Part shown: one piece after another, positions 43,561 through 56,160 of the stretch
Layout: each line of letters opens with the position of its first letter
How positions within the stretch are numbered: the stretch's first letter is position 1
Assembly (NCBI RefSeq): GCF_050947875.1
Contig: NC_134569.1
Coordinates: forward strand, 35,178,277-35,242,276
Reading direction: 5' to 3'
Length of the DNA: 64,000 nt
Source of the DNA: Dermacentor variabilis
Lineage: Eukaryota > Arthropoda > Arachnida > Ixodida > Ixodidae
Translations under genes and position numbers: made by a program
The notes under the pieces: model-generated
Databases searched by the model: none
Told to the model about the DNA's origin: nothing
Seen by the model: the letters and a program-made list of their open reading frames with translations, nothing else

Positions 43561-45340
43561 TTTATCAGCTTGTACCCGTGGTTTCTAGTCTAACTATCGG
43601 GCAAGCAAAGAATTTCGCGCACTGAGAAGTACTGCACCGAAGCGGTGCGCGATGGACCGAGCAACTGGAAGCGCGCGGAGACAACCTCGGCTGCTGCTGC
43701 CGGTTCGGGAAGCTTTGCTCGCTTGCAGCCCGACGAAGTGAAGGGATTAATGCGCGTCTATCAGTGGAGGTCCCAGGAACAGCCAGAGGTTTTGCGTGGC
43801 GGGCCACGGCTTTTCCGCGAGCCACTAGCTAGCCTCGGGGTTGTCGGCAGGAGGGGTCGAGCGATGAGTGAAGGGGGACGGGGGTTAGAGGGGGGGGGGG
43901 GAGGGTGCTGAGTGGAAAGTGAGGTCGCGATCGGCACTCGGACGTAGGCTTGCCATGGAGAAGCCTCGATTGTGTCAGATCTCCATTGTTTGTCGAGATA
44001 GCGTTTACGGGCTGTTTCCTCTGCTTGGGTCGCTGCGGCTGTATGGAAAGGACGTCGAGTGAAATGGATGGTGTTTGCTGGCAGCAGCCATGCTTCGGCC
44101 CCACTCGTGATGAAGACTTAAGCCTCCCTCGCAGATCCGGGGCGACGCCTCGCTGCGCGCACGAGCTGTTTCGCTATTTGTGTCGCTTTTGTAGAGTTCT
44201 GTCTAGAGAGGCGAAAAACAGTGGTAAAGCACGCTGACATGATCAGACTTGTGGCAGTACAAAGACGCAAAATTATTCCTTGTTTTGTTCATATATGTCA
44301 TGCATACGGTCGTTTGCTTTGTGCAGTATTTTTTTTTTTCAGAAGTGGGTTAGCATGATGTCAGTGATTTCGACGTCTTTATACAAAGCAATAAGCGGGG
44401 ATCTTGAGTCGTTTGTAGCTCCACTGTATGTATATATATTTCATGAAGTGAGCGGTTACTCCATTGCCTTTCTTTGAATTGTTCTTTTCTTATTTTTTTA
44501 AACCTTTCGCAATAGTTTTGCTAATTTCTTCAAGATATTCATACTGAAAATAGAGATTAGCAGGCGCACTGCCGTAGACAGATATGTACGGAACGATCAC
44601 TTGTGTGTTTTAGTAGCCAGAACATAGCAGATTTTGTAAGGCGTATTTTTTCGTCCGTCAGTGACAGCAAGTTTGTTAAATCTATGTGGCTAGCTTCGTC
44701 TCTAGTCACCTTCGTGCCGTCTGTTCTCGGCCTCTGTGACCCACTGTAAATGTAGCACTTTCACTCTGGCTATTCAACGTTGGCGTCTGAAAGCAGTGGC
44801 AATTTGTCTGTTGGCGCTGCTTGTGTGTGACCTCTGCACATTCATGAGTTCACACTGAAGCCAATTTATCCTATCAGGATTGGAGCATCTCTTCTCTTTA
44901 TATATGTACCTGTTGCTGAGCACTGGCTAATCTCAGTTTCAGTTTGTGTCTCTGTGTCACAGCAGTTACGCATACCTGTCCTGTATGCGTCAGTACTGAT
45001 TTTATTTGGGAACATTCTTCAGTGTCTGTGCAGGTCAATCATTGTGCTGTTTTCATGGTGGACGACAAAGTGACGACGAAATCCGAGTATGAATAACAGT
45101 AGTCGTGCTCTACTTCTGAGGTATCCATCACTGTAGGAAACATTTTTTTTACTTCAGACAGGGTGCTTTCCTTTAACGGTGGGCAGATAATTTTGATTAA
45201 TTAGTCCTGCTTTTGAATAGCTACGGCACATAACATGTTTTTCTCGGAAAATTAGAGCACTATGCTGATGCCATTCTTTCAATAAGTGCTATTTACGAAC
45301 ACCTTATATGTGATGTCACCACTCCATCTTATTTCATAGC
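43561..45340. other. Unassigned
   Basis: 43,640-43,920 is GC-rich with a poly(G) run near 43,890-43,900; the remainder is AT-rich. No gene recognised. Confidence 0.45.
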
Positions 45341-45606
45341 AGTTCCGGCTATGTTACCCGCCGTGGTTGCTCAGTAGCTATGCTGTTAGGCTGCCGAGCA
45401 CGAGGTCGCGGGATCGAATCCTGGCCTCGGCGGTCGCATTTCGATAAGGGCGAAATGCGAAAACACCCATGTACTTAGATTTAGGTGCACGTTAAAGAAC
45501 TCCAGGTGGTCGAAATTTCCGGAGTCCTCCACTACGGCGTGCCTCATAATCAGAAAGTGGTTTTGGCACGTAAAACCCCATAATTTAATTTAGTTCCGGC
45601 TATGTT
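45341..45606. repeat. 15-bp target-site duplication around a Ruka SINE
   Basis: AGTTCCGGCTATGTT at 45,341-45,355 is repeated exactly at 45,592-45,606. This proves LINE-type target-primed insertion and sets the exact SINE limits. Confidence 0.95.
45356..45591 (+). mobile_element. Ruka-type SINE, full length
   Basis: A 236-bp unit: ACCCGCCGTGGTTGCTCAGT (A box), GGTCGCGGGATCGAATCCTG (B box), CGCATTTCGATAAGGGCGAA, CATGTACTTAGATTTAGG, CAGGTGGTCGAAATTTCCGG, TGGTTTTGGCACGTAAAACC and a short AT-rich tail. A near-consensus copy with a perfect target duplication, probably the youngest insertion visible in the window. Confidence 0.95.
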
Positions 45607-46529
45607 GACATTTTCGTAGTCTACATGCTGTCCCAATGCAAAGCTCTCCTAGACTACTGTTTATCCTTGAATGCGCAGGCTCTCACAGTTTGGTTTTCTC
45701 TACTCATTATGGGTAGAACACCAAGAACTATAATCGGTGACGGCATAAGAATGCAGTGGCAAAAGAAACCGCTCTCAAAACTCAAGGAATTCGCTTAGAC
45801 GCGCCAGCCAATTACGTTCACCCGATTCCATGGCATCACGGCGATGGCGAAGTGCTTTTCATGTCGGAGTCTCTGTGGAACTAAGGTTTGGAACATGAAG
45901 ACACAGAGGGCTGTGTAATTTTGTGGGCTAAGCTTGTACTGAATTTTTTGGTTGTACTTAATTCTTAACGATTTCTTTTGCACTACTTGGCTGGGCTTTC
46001 TATCCGCCAACGTTAAGTTTGGCATTGTACACTCCGCAGCAAATCAAAACAGTTACGCGTTAAGGTAAACCATTCATGCGTTATCCGTCAAACAGACTTC
46101 TTTCTGAAATCTGCGGTATTTCATGACGGGACTGTGGGTAGATAGATAAGTGGGCTTCAATATAGAGCTTGGAGGTTGCATTTACGCAACCACACTTGCT
46201 CGGAAGCAATAACCATATAGGTATCAGGTCTTATAATGCAGGAAGTATGGAGGAGCTTGCTACACAGGGCCATTTTGGAAAGTGTTTTTAATTGTTCAAG
46301 AGAGGAGATAGCAGCTTTTGAGCATTATACTCCGTGGTGGCTTTACACAAGCAAAATGTTAATATATAATTGTTCTATAGTATACCCCCGCATAGAAAAA
46401 TATCCATAATGATAAAAAGCTAACGCAGCGTCTTTGCTATACTATTGCGAAACGAGGAGTGTGCATGGAATGAAGCGAGTGGACCTACATTGTTAAAGCA
46501 AATATTTACATTATGTGTAATTATTCCAA
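45607..46529. other. Unassigned
   Basis: No recognised feature. Confidence 0.45.
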
Positions 46530-46541
46530 AACGATTGACAT

Positions 46542-46769
46542 CACCCGCCGTGGTTGCTCAGTGGCTATGGTGTTAGGCTGCTGAGCACAAGGTCGCGGGA
46601 TCGAATCCCGGCCACGGCGGCCGCATTTCGATGGGGGCGAAAACACCCGTGTACTTAGATTTAGGTGCAGGTTAAAGAACCCCAGGAGGTCGAAATTTCC
46701 CGAGTCCTCCACTACGGCGTGCCTTATAATCAGAAAGTGGTTTTGGCAAGTAAAACCCCATAATTTTTT
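46542..46769 (+). mobile_element. Ruka-type SINE
   Basis: Same structure as the copy at 45,356, with an 8-base internal shortening at GGGGGCGAAAACACCC and a poly(T) end. Flanking AACGATTGACAT (46,530-46,541) and AACGATCGATAT (46,770-46,781) are a 12-bp duplication with two mismatches. Confidence 0.92.
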
Positions 46770-46781
46770 AACGATCGATAT

Positions 46782-49700
46782 TTTCTTTACTTGTGACATA
46801 GGAATCAATCAGTGGTTTCAGTGCTTTTTTTTACTTTCTATTGCTTGTTGCAATGTTAATGGCAATGAGAGAAATCAATTGCCCATTGCTTAAACCTTCA
46901 CAAGACACGCCTTTTTTTCGGAATTTTCTGCAGCAAAGACAAGTCATCATACAGAACTTGGCCGACAGGAAAAATTCTGCACTTCGTTAAGTAAAAAAAA
47001 AAATTGTACTTTCGACGTACGCTGCGATTTGAATTCGTGTTTTGCACAGACAACGGCAGTACAAGAAAACATGCGTGAGCACCTAAATAAGACGCACGCG
47101 AGCCCCAAGCTGTCTACCTGGGGTATACGAAATAATAATAAAAAAAATTCGGGCATTGTCGCAAGAATTTTTCTTCCGAGTCGCACGATAAGCCTCTGGG
47201 AATTCATTTCAATGCTAAGCCTTCACCGAGCCCGGCTTCATTAGTCGTAGTGTGTGCAAGAATTGCAGCTTCTACAAACTCCATATAGGAGTTAGCCGTA
47301 GCGCATAGATCAAGGCATTACTATGTTGGAGGCAGCAAATCCTTCTAAATCCTCGAAATGTTCCTCTAAATGAGATACTAGATAGGTAAAAGAAAGCTTG
47401 CACTATTTTGCAGTCCATCTTGCCCCCCCCCCGCCTACGCACGCACGCACACGCACACACAAACACGCACAGAAATGCAGAATAATACACGTATACAAAT
47501 AAGCGAACAAACAAAGAAACAAACAAACGTGGTATATAAAAATAAGCAGAAGTATCAACAATGCTTAAGAAATCCACTAGCGTCACCAAATTTGGTCCAC
47601 ATTAAGCAGTCCCATGTTAATAAACAGGAATTGTCTAAACGGCCATTTTATGAGGAAATACTCACGTATACAATTACAAATGCAGGATCGAGTTTATCTC
47701 AAGCTTATTATCGGCAACATTAAAGCTTTACATTCGAGCACAGTGAATAGCGACGTCACAAGTGAAGCAGTGTACCCTTTGCACAGCGTGTGCGAGAAAA
47801 GGGCTGCATCTCTTTTCCCAGAATGAAAGTGTGGTCCGCTATAAGTGGCAAGCGTTATTCGCGTTTGGCATAAGGAGTGGCACGGCTCGCAAGAAAGGCT
47901 AGTTCTGCGTGCACGACTCGTGACTTTGAATACGCGAGCTTATTCGACAACGCTTTCTACGTGCGCGTGTGTGACGGTCAGCACAAATTTCGCGTACCAA
48001 CAACGAGAAAAGAAGGAAAAGCTGCTGAAGAAATGAGGATAGCAGCCTCATTGACAGTGACGTGTTTCCGGTTTGCATTGTTCCCGTGCGATTCGTTTCG
48101 CAGGCAGTGACGAATCAAAGATTGTGAACAAAAGTCTCACTGCAATAAATCTGCCATTAAACTATACTCAAGACGCAAAGGTCGAAGTATAAACTGAAGA
48201 ACGAAAGAAATTAAGGCGACAAACGGACCTGTCGGTCAGAATGAGATAAGGCGCGAGTCGACGAAGGGCTGAGAGTAAGTAGAGAATAAAGACGACATAT
48301 TTTTTGTTCTCATTTCTCCGTCCTGGAAGACGCCCCTTTGACAACTATGACATAAAGGCAGAGAAAAAAAAAGCAGGAATATCAGAAATACCAGTAGCTA
48401 TATACGTATAAAAATAACTTCGTTTATCTACGCCTCGATAGGTCGTCTTCTTTTTGAGCCCCCAATGACAGCTTTGATTCGCCTACAGTAGTTGTTTGTT
48501 ATTGGCGGTGTTACCGGCGTCACCACCTGTCAAAGTCCAAGATGAACGCAGAAGTCATAAGGCAAAGAGCTAAAGGCCTGATGTTGCTTCATTGATGTTC
48601 CACGAAAAAAAAATATCACAATTTACGGTCTGCGCTTTCAATTTTACTGCACTACGTGTAAGCTATCGTTAAAGCTTCTTCTATAATAGAGAGCATCGTT
48701 TGGACCTCCCGGTCGATCGTCGCTTGAATTGAGATCCCAAAGTTGCTCATTTTCCCGGGAAATTACGTCGTTGCTTCATAGGACGGCTTCTTTTGTCGCA
48801 ATTATAACTTTGTCGGCCTCACAAAACCGACGGCTTTGGTTTTGTTTTCTTGTTTTTGAGAACCGTTCAAGACTGGCAAGATATGGCACTGTACAAAACA
48901 GTGCTACTTTCCAGAAATCCGAAGGTGAAAAACTGTGTAATGGAATTGAAAAAGATGGTTACAAGAGCACATATGGGCACGCACAAAAAAGAAATAACGA
49001 AAGCAGATATACACGGGAGGTGTTTTCCTCCGTCAGGAAAGAATGTATCTACCACACTTCTTTTTTTTTTCTTCTAATGCCCTTCAAACGACAGTCTCGT
49101 CCCCGCCCTTTGCGGCCATTGTGTTCTCCCCTGGCTGGTTGAGACTCGTGTAAGCAATGAAGATAGTAGGGCGAGACATTTTTCACGGCGCCTCAATTGC
49201 TACAGATACGAATTGACACCCAGCTACGACGACGTCGTCGCAACAGCAGATGCTCTATCGGCTTTTCTGTCACGGCTCGGAAACATTAGTTGTTATGGAT
49301 GCTGTATGTACCTGTTTTCTTCTCTCTCTCTCTGTCATCTTACTTTCTCGCTTCGCATCTTGTTTCTCGACCGGCGTCTCTCGATTCACTCCTTGTTGAA
49401 CGTCTTCCGTCGCTTCTTTTTTTTTTTTTCTTCGCGGCATACCCCTCTCCATCATTTTTTGCTGTTTATCACTGGTTTGCCGTCCTTGTTTTGATCCGAC
49501 CGTTTTCTCCCTCCCTATACGTCGTTTACTCCTGGGTGTAAAAAAAAAAAAATACCCGATTTTTGTTCCTAGCTAACACTTCGCCTCCGCCATCTCTGGG
49601 CTCCTTCGGTGATGTTTCTTTCCTTTCTACGCTCGATGGCTGTTCTTCATTTTCAGGCAGCTGGGACGGTGCGGAGGCGCTGGCACAGTGGCGAGCCAGG

Positions 49701-50883
49701 CGCAGAAGGGGCGTCGTGGGGATGCAGACGTAGCCAGATAGATGGCGCCATCGATCGTGCCCTGCGCCAGGAAAGCAGCTCTGAAGGCTAGCTGCTTCAG
49801 TAGCGGTCGCTTCCGCGGGTGCGCTTTTTCTTTCTCTGTTTTCCTTTTTCTTTTTTTGGTCCCAACGCCCTACATGCTCTCCTGAAGAAGTACCCAAGAC
49901 TAGGCTCACCCTTGATTCTGCGCCAAACACGTCTCTCTTTCTCCTTCTAGCGCGTGGCGACGCCCGTTGTGCTGTCTCCGGCTTTTACTGATTTGTGAAC
50001 TACCCTGAATGACTACCATGCGTCTTACCCGCTCTTAGCTTCGAGGGAACCCTTTTCAGCTCCCTATGTGCCTACGAGGAGCCATATTCGAGCCGCTACC
50101 CTTGCTCGTTTAGTGTAACCAGCGCCGGTTCGCTTTTGGCTCGTCGTATTCTGTGCGCCTAGGCTTAGGGCATCTAATTTATATTTACACTTTCTTTATT
50201 TACTTCTCTTTTGGCTTCCAGAAACCCCCTCTTAATTTAGGCTGAGTTTTCTTTGAAAATGTACTTCAGATATCCGAACGACAAAAGTGCTCTGGGGCCT
50301 TTATATGTACGTTTCAGGGTGTTCTTTCTTGCGTGTTTTCGTTTGTCTCTGTTTACTTACGTAATAGACATCAACAGCGTTTCTTGTCATTAAGAAGCTA
50401 GCTGCCAATTTAGCCACTTCAATGGGCGTCCCTGCTATTTGTTCGGGGCACTTCAATAGATGCGCATGGTTGCCAGACCTCTTAGCGATAACAAAGGGCT
50501 TTCGAGCGATTTCATATCTCCTTTGAGTCCCTTTAGAAAAACTGAATTATATATTGCCAGTGTTCGAAAGCGAATAATTTGTCCAGCTTGTACATAAGAG
50601 ATCAGGCTTTGAAGATGAAGTCATTTTGATGCGACTTAGAGCCGTAGTTTGCACACACTTGTTATCACACCGCTGGGAACTACAGTATTCAGGCAGAATT
50701 ACGACATGAAGTTTCTTCAGCGTAATCTATTGCGCACTACATACCATGTGTTCTGTGAAGACTAAAAAAATTATGTGAACAATAAATTCGAAATGCGAAG
50801 GTGATTTAGCAAAATTGACATTTGAGCGAGTTGGTTCAGCTTCTTCTCGGGTAAATATCGGTTTCACGCTTGTTTTTAAATAT
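46782..50883. other. Unassigned 4.1-kb block
   Basis: No domain, RNA gene or known repeat was recognised. Open frames stay under 140 codons. 47,445-47,475 has a CGCACGCACACGCACACAC stretch. 49,320-49,440 is pyrimidine-rich. Confidence 0.45.
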
Positions 50884-50995
50884 CAGGCACGCCGTAGTGG
50901 AGGACTCCGGAAATTTGGACCACTTGGGGTTTTTTAACGTGCGCCTAAATCTAAGTACACGGGTACTTTCGCATTTCTACCCCATCAAAATGCCG
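50884..50995 (-). mobile_element. Ruka-type SINE, body only
   Basis: GGCACGCCGTAGTGGAGGAC, TCCGGAAATTTGGACCACTT and AAATCTAAGTACACGGGTAC are the reverse complement of the Ruka body. The tRNA head is missing beyond about 50,995. Confidence 0.85.
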
Positions 50996-51344
50996 AAATA
51001 ATGTGACTTATTTCTTTTCATAAATTTGTTTTCATTTAAATGAAATTCGGAGTTGCGAGTTCTTGCGCCTGTCCCGTCACTTCTTTAGCTCTGGTCCGTG
51101 TCTGCATTGCGCTGTTGATCCAAGACAAAGGTGATTTTAAATGGTGAAGGAGAGCATTAGAGAGGTGATGAAACGTACAAAGTTGAAGTGTATTTATTGA
51201 AAAGTGCTAATTATACATTCATTTACCACTTGTAGACGGTACATAACTCCAATACATAATCAATAAGTATTCAGTGAACACCTATAGCAATTCTTTTTTT
51301 TTTCTTTTGCTTCTCTGTCGTATTCCTTTCTTTCTAACACGCTT

Positions 51345-51424
51345 GTTCCCCAACCTAAGTGCGGAGTAGCAAACCGGAGACTTGCTTCTGGTCAACCTCC
51401 CAGCCTTCCCTCGCCCCCCCCCCC

Positions 51425-51455
<31 letters not shown>

Positions 51456-51461
51456 TCTCTT
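51345..51461 (-). repeat. GGTTAACC / (CT)n repeat family, copy 3
   Basis: GAGTAGCAAACCGGAGACTT, TCTGGTCAACCTCCCAGCCT, a poly(C) run and long (CT)n to 51,461. Same block order as copies at 38,113 and 40,488. Confidence 0.75.
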
Positions 51462-54400
51462 AGCTTACTAAGTGAGATTTTCATTTCAGCGATTAAAATG
51501 GGTCAAAGCATTTGAGGGGAGTCCTGTCGGGTAAGAATATCTCGCGTCTTTCTAAAGGAAATTGAAACTGAGGGCTTAGGTAGGGCATGAAAAGAAGAGC
51601 GAAGGAAACTTCCACAGTGACTCTCAGTGAGGTTATTTTTTTTTTTGAGGGGGGAGGGAGGGGGGGGCTGCGTATGCAAGCACAAACGTCTGATTTATTT
51701 AGTGGTGTTCCGTGTGCAGCTTATGGCGTGCGCTTTCTTTCACTTTGACATCAAAAGTACAGACATGGGTGGTTACCAGCGCCTTGCGTCTCGCTACGGA
51801 CTACCGTCTTTTATAACATGTCGCACTAACCACTGGCTCAACAGAAACTTGAGAATTTACGCCAAAATGCTGATAGCGAAGAACCGTAACCATCTAAGAG
51901 GAGACGAAGCACACAGGGTAACCGGCTTTTTCTCACGGGTTTGCGCTTTTACTATTTCTTCATGTACGAACACGCCCAGTCGACTTTCGTCAACTACAGG
52001 TTTAACTTATGCCGAAAGCGCACTGTGTTGGTCATATTTTGAAGTACCACGCAGTGTAGTTTCTTTCTTTACAGGTTTTCCCTACGAAACGTGTTCCGGT
52101 CAGCACAATAGCCTGAACGACGCTTTCTTTCCACGAAATAGTTATCAGGCGCCATAACATGCATAGCGAGCATACCGGCATACCTCCAGGCTAGAGGCTG
52201 TCAGGGAAATATCCTTCCGTGGAGGAAAAGTGCCGCTTCGGCCGCTTCACTTGTGTGTTGATCAAACGAGTAGCCCTTTCTTCAACAGTCGAAAAGAAAG
52301 GCATTTTATTATGATGATAAAGCTGAGGGGCTCAGACTGATTGGAAATTCTGGCCAACTATACTCACTCGATGCCTTGTCGGCTGCGTTAGGCGCAGGCG
52401 CTACGTGAACGTCTGCTACGGCCTCCGGAATACAAGAACAGATTCCATTAGTCTCAGAGTAAATAGAACAAGTCGAAGCATCTTAAGGTTTAGTGCTCCG
52501 TTTAGGCATTTACTGCAGCGGCGATGTCGGGAACATCGATCTGCGGCCACATCGTGGTGAACGCGATGTGCAAGCCGTCCTCCGTTCTACCGAGAGGTGC
52601 TCGGCGGATGAACTTCAAGCCCGCCGATCAAAAAGCGGCATGCTTGAGAATCGAGCAACATGGGCTGATTTTGGAAAAAAAAAAAGAAAGAGAAACACTG
52701 ACACCGAATAAGCATAGGCGCGGGGGAAGCAAGCGAGTAAAGCGATAGAAAAGAGGAATCCCTGCGTAGAGGCTCGTGCGTGATCAATGACACGTAAAAA
52801 CACTCTCGCAACGCGGTCCGTCGGTCTGTCAACATCCGAGGGGAATTGATTTCACTTTCTAGCCACTGCTATACTTGTAACGACGACATCCCCTCGTCGT
52901 CATCTCCATCGCCGGCGTGGATGGCGAGCCGGCCACGGTTACTCTAGCCTAGACCCCCAGGAAGGAAACGAAACCAACGAGCTCGTTTGAAGTCCGAAAC
53001 ATGGGAATCTACTTCAGAAAGCTTCAGCGCTCACTGAAACCCCGCGTTCGCTCGCGTCGTTGGCGGCGTTTCTTCATTTCTGCTGAAGCACCGGTTCAGC
53101 CGTCGGGCAAAGCGCCGCGCCGCCTTCCACTGAGGCTGGGTGCCGCTCAGTGGAATTCCGCAGGTCGGCCATTCGCGCAGAAACGACGCGAATCGCCTTT
53201 GCTGGAACCCTTTTCTCGGTATCTCAGTTTACTTTCTTCGTTTTTTTTTCTTCTTCGCCGATGCCAGCAGTAGCAGACTTTGAGGTACAGAAAATAACCT
53301 TCGCGTTGCTTTGATCTCCAGAGAGTTAACCTGCTCGTCAGCGAGCTCCACGTTGCGACGCAGCTTGCTTTATAAGTTGAGTGTACTAGGAGTTGCTCGT
53401 AACTTAATCGACGGGATATTTTCTCCAAGTGGGAGTCTAATTCGTTGATAGTTCTAAATAATTTACCGCCTCCTTAACATGTACCTGAAACAAAAATTGC
53501 GGAGGAACCTTATTTAAAACCACATTGCGAGACATATGCTGCACTAATTCTGCATACCTTAGTAAACACAACTGAGGTGCGCTGTATTCACCAGAGCGGC
53601 AAGCAAGAAAATTGCGATCTAACAGTGTGTTTTCTTTTGAGAAATTTCGCAAATTAAGGAGAGAAGACATAGCAGTAACTTCTCTCGCATTCACTCCCAT
53701 AGGCGTTCAACTCAATCAAACACTCCAAAATATATTATCAGCATGTTCTTTTCCAATATTCTTAAGAAGAGTTACTTTTTTCATATACAATTTGCAGAGA
53801 CGACTAGATGTCCCAGAGCAAGATATCCACACAATGCGCAGTAGAGTTTTAACATTGAAAGCGATTACTGTTACCAACGCACCCAAACTTGCGCTAAATT
53901 TTATTCTATTTTTCATTTATTAAGTTTCTCACTTTCTCTTCTTGCGAAACCAATTTCTTTTTGTAGGAGGTTAGCCTTTAGCACATTTATTTCTATAGTG
54001 GCTTTCCTAATTTCTTTTCTCTCTCTCTCCTTAACGTGGTGTGGGTTCCACGCGTCTAAACACGTTCGCAGTTAATGTAAGCTATTTGTTTGCTTTTTTT
54101 CTGGTAATATAGTTTACTCATCGCTTTGCATTTCCGCCATCTCCCCAAAGAGCCAAGCCTCCGACCACGCGGCCACTTGGAGCAAGTGGACATGTCAGGC
54201 AACATGCCTCGTCCACCTGGCGTAGCACATATTTTCTTACATAGACTTTCATAGTAGCCTCGTATAATGTTGCTTACGGAAAGCATTCACGTCACTTAGG
54301 CATGTTTCCTAAAGACGCACTGACCACACGCGAATGCTAGCATATAGAAAGTCTGGCTTGCCTCAAATGTTACTTTACCTAAACCATGATCGTGGCTGCA

Positions 54401-55439
54401 CATATAAAGTTTCCTTTGTATTAGATAATCATAGCAAGTTTTCATCCTCTTGTAATACGTTGTTAATTAATATATTGCCATACATATAACTAACGTAGGA
54501 AACCACAACACACGAATAAAACCGGCACGCCCAATCGCAGACATACTTGTCTTTATTGCAAATTTAGCAAACCATAATTGGTATTGTCGTCACTGGACAT
54601 AATTGCACAACCTATACAATTAATTATGTTTGAAAAACAAATACATACATACTACTACAGATGTAACCGTATCTCACACGTTGTTCCAGAATAGATTAAA
54701 CCATTGGGAGAAACCAGCCAGCAAGGGTTTCTTAAACATGTTCTGGCTCTCCACGAAAGATGCCAGTATGAAGCCCCAACCTCACGGTACTCCCATGAAT
54801 AGAACAACACTGCAAGCACCACGTTTTCTTAGCAATTGTCCTAAAAGGTCCAAAAGTGAGAGCGCTAAAATTAACCAGCTTCCGTTCAATATTTGACAGA
54901 AATTTCTAACCTTAAATGGCCTATCTTTCTTATGGAAGCTATATGAAGTAGTACAACATTGATTTATCTTGCAAGCTTGCACCTATCCTCCGTTTTCTAA
55001 GTAAGACGTGGTATAGGGATACCAGGGTCCTTCAATGCTTTTCATCTGGTCATGATACTTGCGCGTAACGCTGTACGAGTGTTTCATATAGCGCCCGCAG
55101 TGGACGAACCGTTGTGCTGGCGCAAGTAGAAGGTGGACCGAACTAGACGCCGAATGAATGCCACAGGGGTTCCGTGCGTACGCTCGATATTGCACAAGGG
55201 TCGCCTACCTGCTTGTATCGGCGTGTGAATATTCCTGACACAACGTGCAAATCGCCGTCCCATTTCTGTACAGTGTCCAGAAACTTAAACGCGAACAACT
55301 TTGAAACTACTACAGCGCCTTCTTTCATTTCCAGACTCAACTGAGTTCTCAACAGCGGCCTAATTCATAATTGAAATTGTACACTTGACTACTCCATCAT
55401 TAGAAATAGACTACAGAGCAAGTTCAGGTCGTACTTTTA
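51462..55439. other. Unassigned 4-kb block
   Basis: A 176-codon plus-strand frame at 51,627-52,157 begins in a G-rich low-complexity run and has no recognisable domain. 52,860-53,250 is GC-rich. No splice-supported exon chain or repeat family was identified. Confidence 0.4.
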
Positions 55440-55905
55440 CGCAATTAACCTGCGTTTCATATGAACAAAGCTAACCAACTGATTAACAAAATGAACAAAT
55501 AGATAATTACTAAACTAGTTATCAAACTGATCACTAACTAGCCTGACCTCCTAACTAATCTAAAGACTACATTAACTCAACAATAAGTAACGTAACAAAC
55601 CACAGTAACAAAACCTACTCAACCAATCAACTAAATATATAACAATAAAAATTAATACACCAACTAAACTAACTTAATAACTAAGGTAACTACTAACAAC
55701 ACTAATTAACTAATCAAGCTAGCAAAGTCAACCAAAGGATTAACTAAGTTGCCTAACTAAAATAACAAATTTATTCACTAATAACCTACCTAACTATGAT
55801 ATCTAAGTAGATATATTTACCGTCCTAGCTAATCAACTTATAACTAACACACTGAACTAGCTAACCGAATATAACTGACTTATCCAACTAACTAAACAAC
55901 GTGCA
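55440..55905. repeat. Decayed (CTAACTAA)n satellite-like tract
   Basis: For about 460 bp nearly every segment is a variant of AACTAACT / ACTAATTAACTAA, with almost no G on the plus strand. It reads as an old tetranucleotide array. No unit is exact enough for a fixed period. Confidence 0.7.
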
Positions 55906-56160
55906 AATAAAGATAGCCAAACGAAGCAGATGGTGCAAGGAAGGCTACTATATATAGAAAGGGAGGGGGAACGTCAATAATGAAACAGTGCGGTATATAA
56001 ATTAAGTACAAACATATCGCACATTAAATTATCTTGGAAAAAGTTCCCATTGCGTGTTCACTCTATAAAAATGCTGAACTAAATTTTCGAGTGGCGCCTT
56101 TACTCGAGAATAATTTGCATCATCTCGCAGCTCTGATATCTGGCGCGGCAGATTGTTCAA

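Noticed and set aside
49526..49930. 134-codon minus-strand frame
   Set aside because: Low-complexity (KKKK, EEVL) sequence overlapped by open frames on the other strand; no domain.
51627..52157. 176-codon open frame
   Set aside because: Starts in a poly(T)/poly(G) low-complexity run, shows no domain, no codon-use signal I can see, and no splice or UTR context. A frame of this length is expected by chance in 64 kb.
53001..53273. MGIYFRKLQRSLK resembling an Arf-family N-terminus
   Set aside because: No GTPase P-loop or later motif follows, and no donor site is placed to add one.
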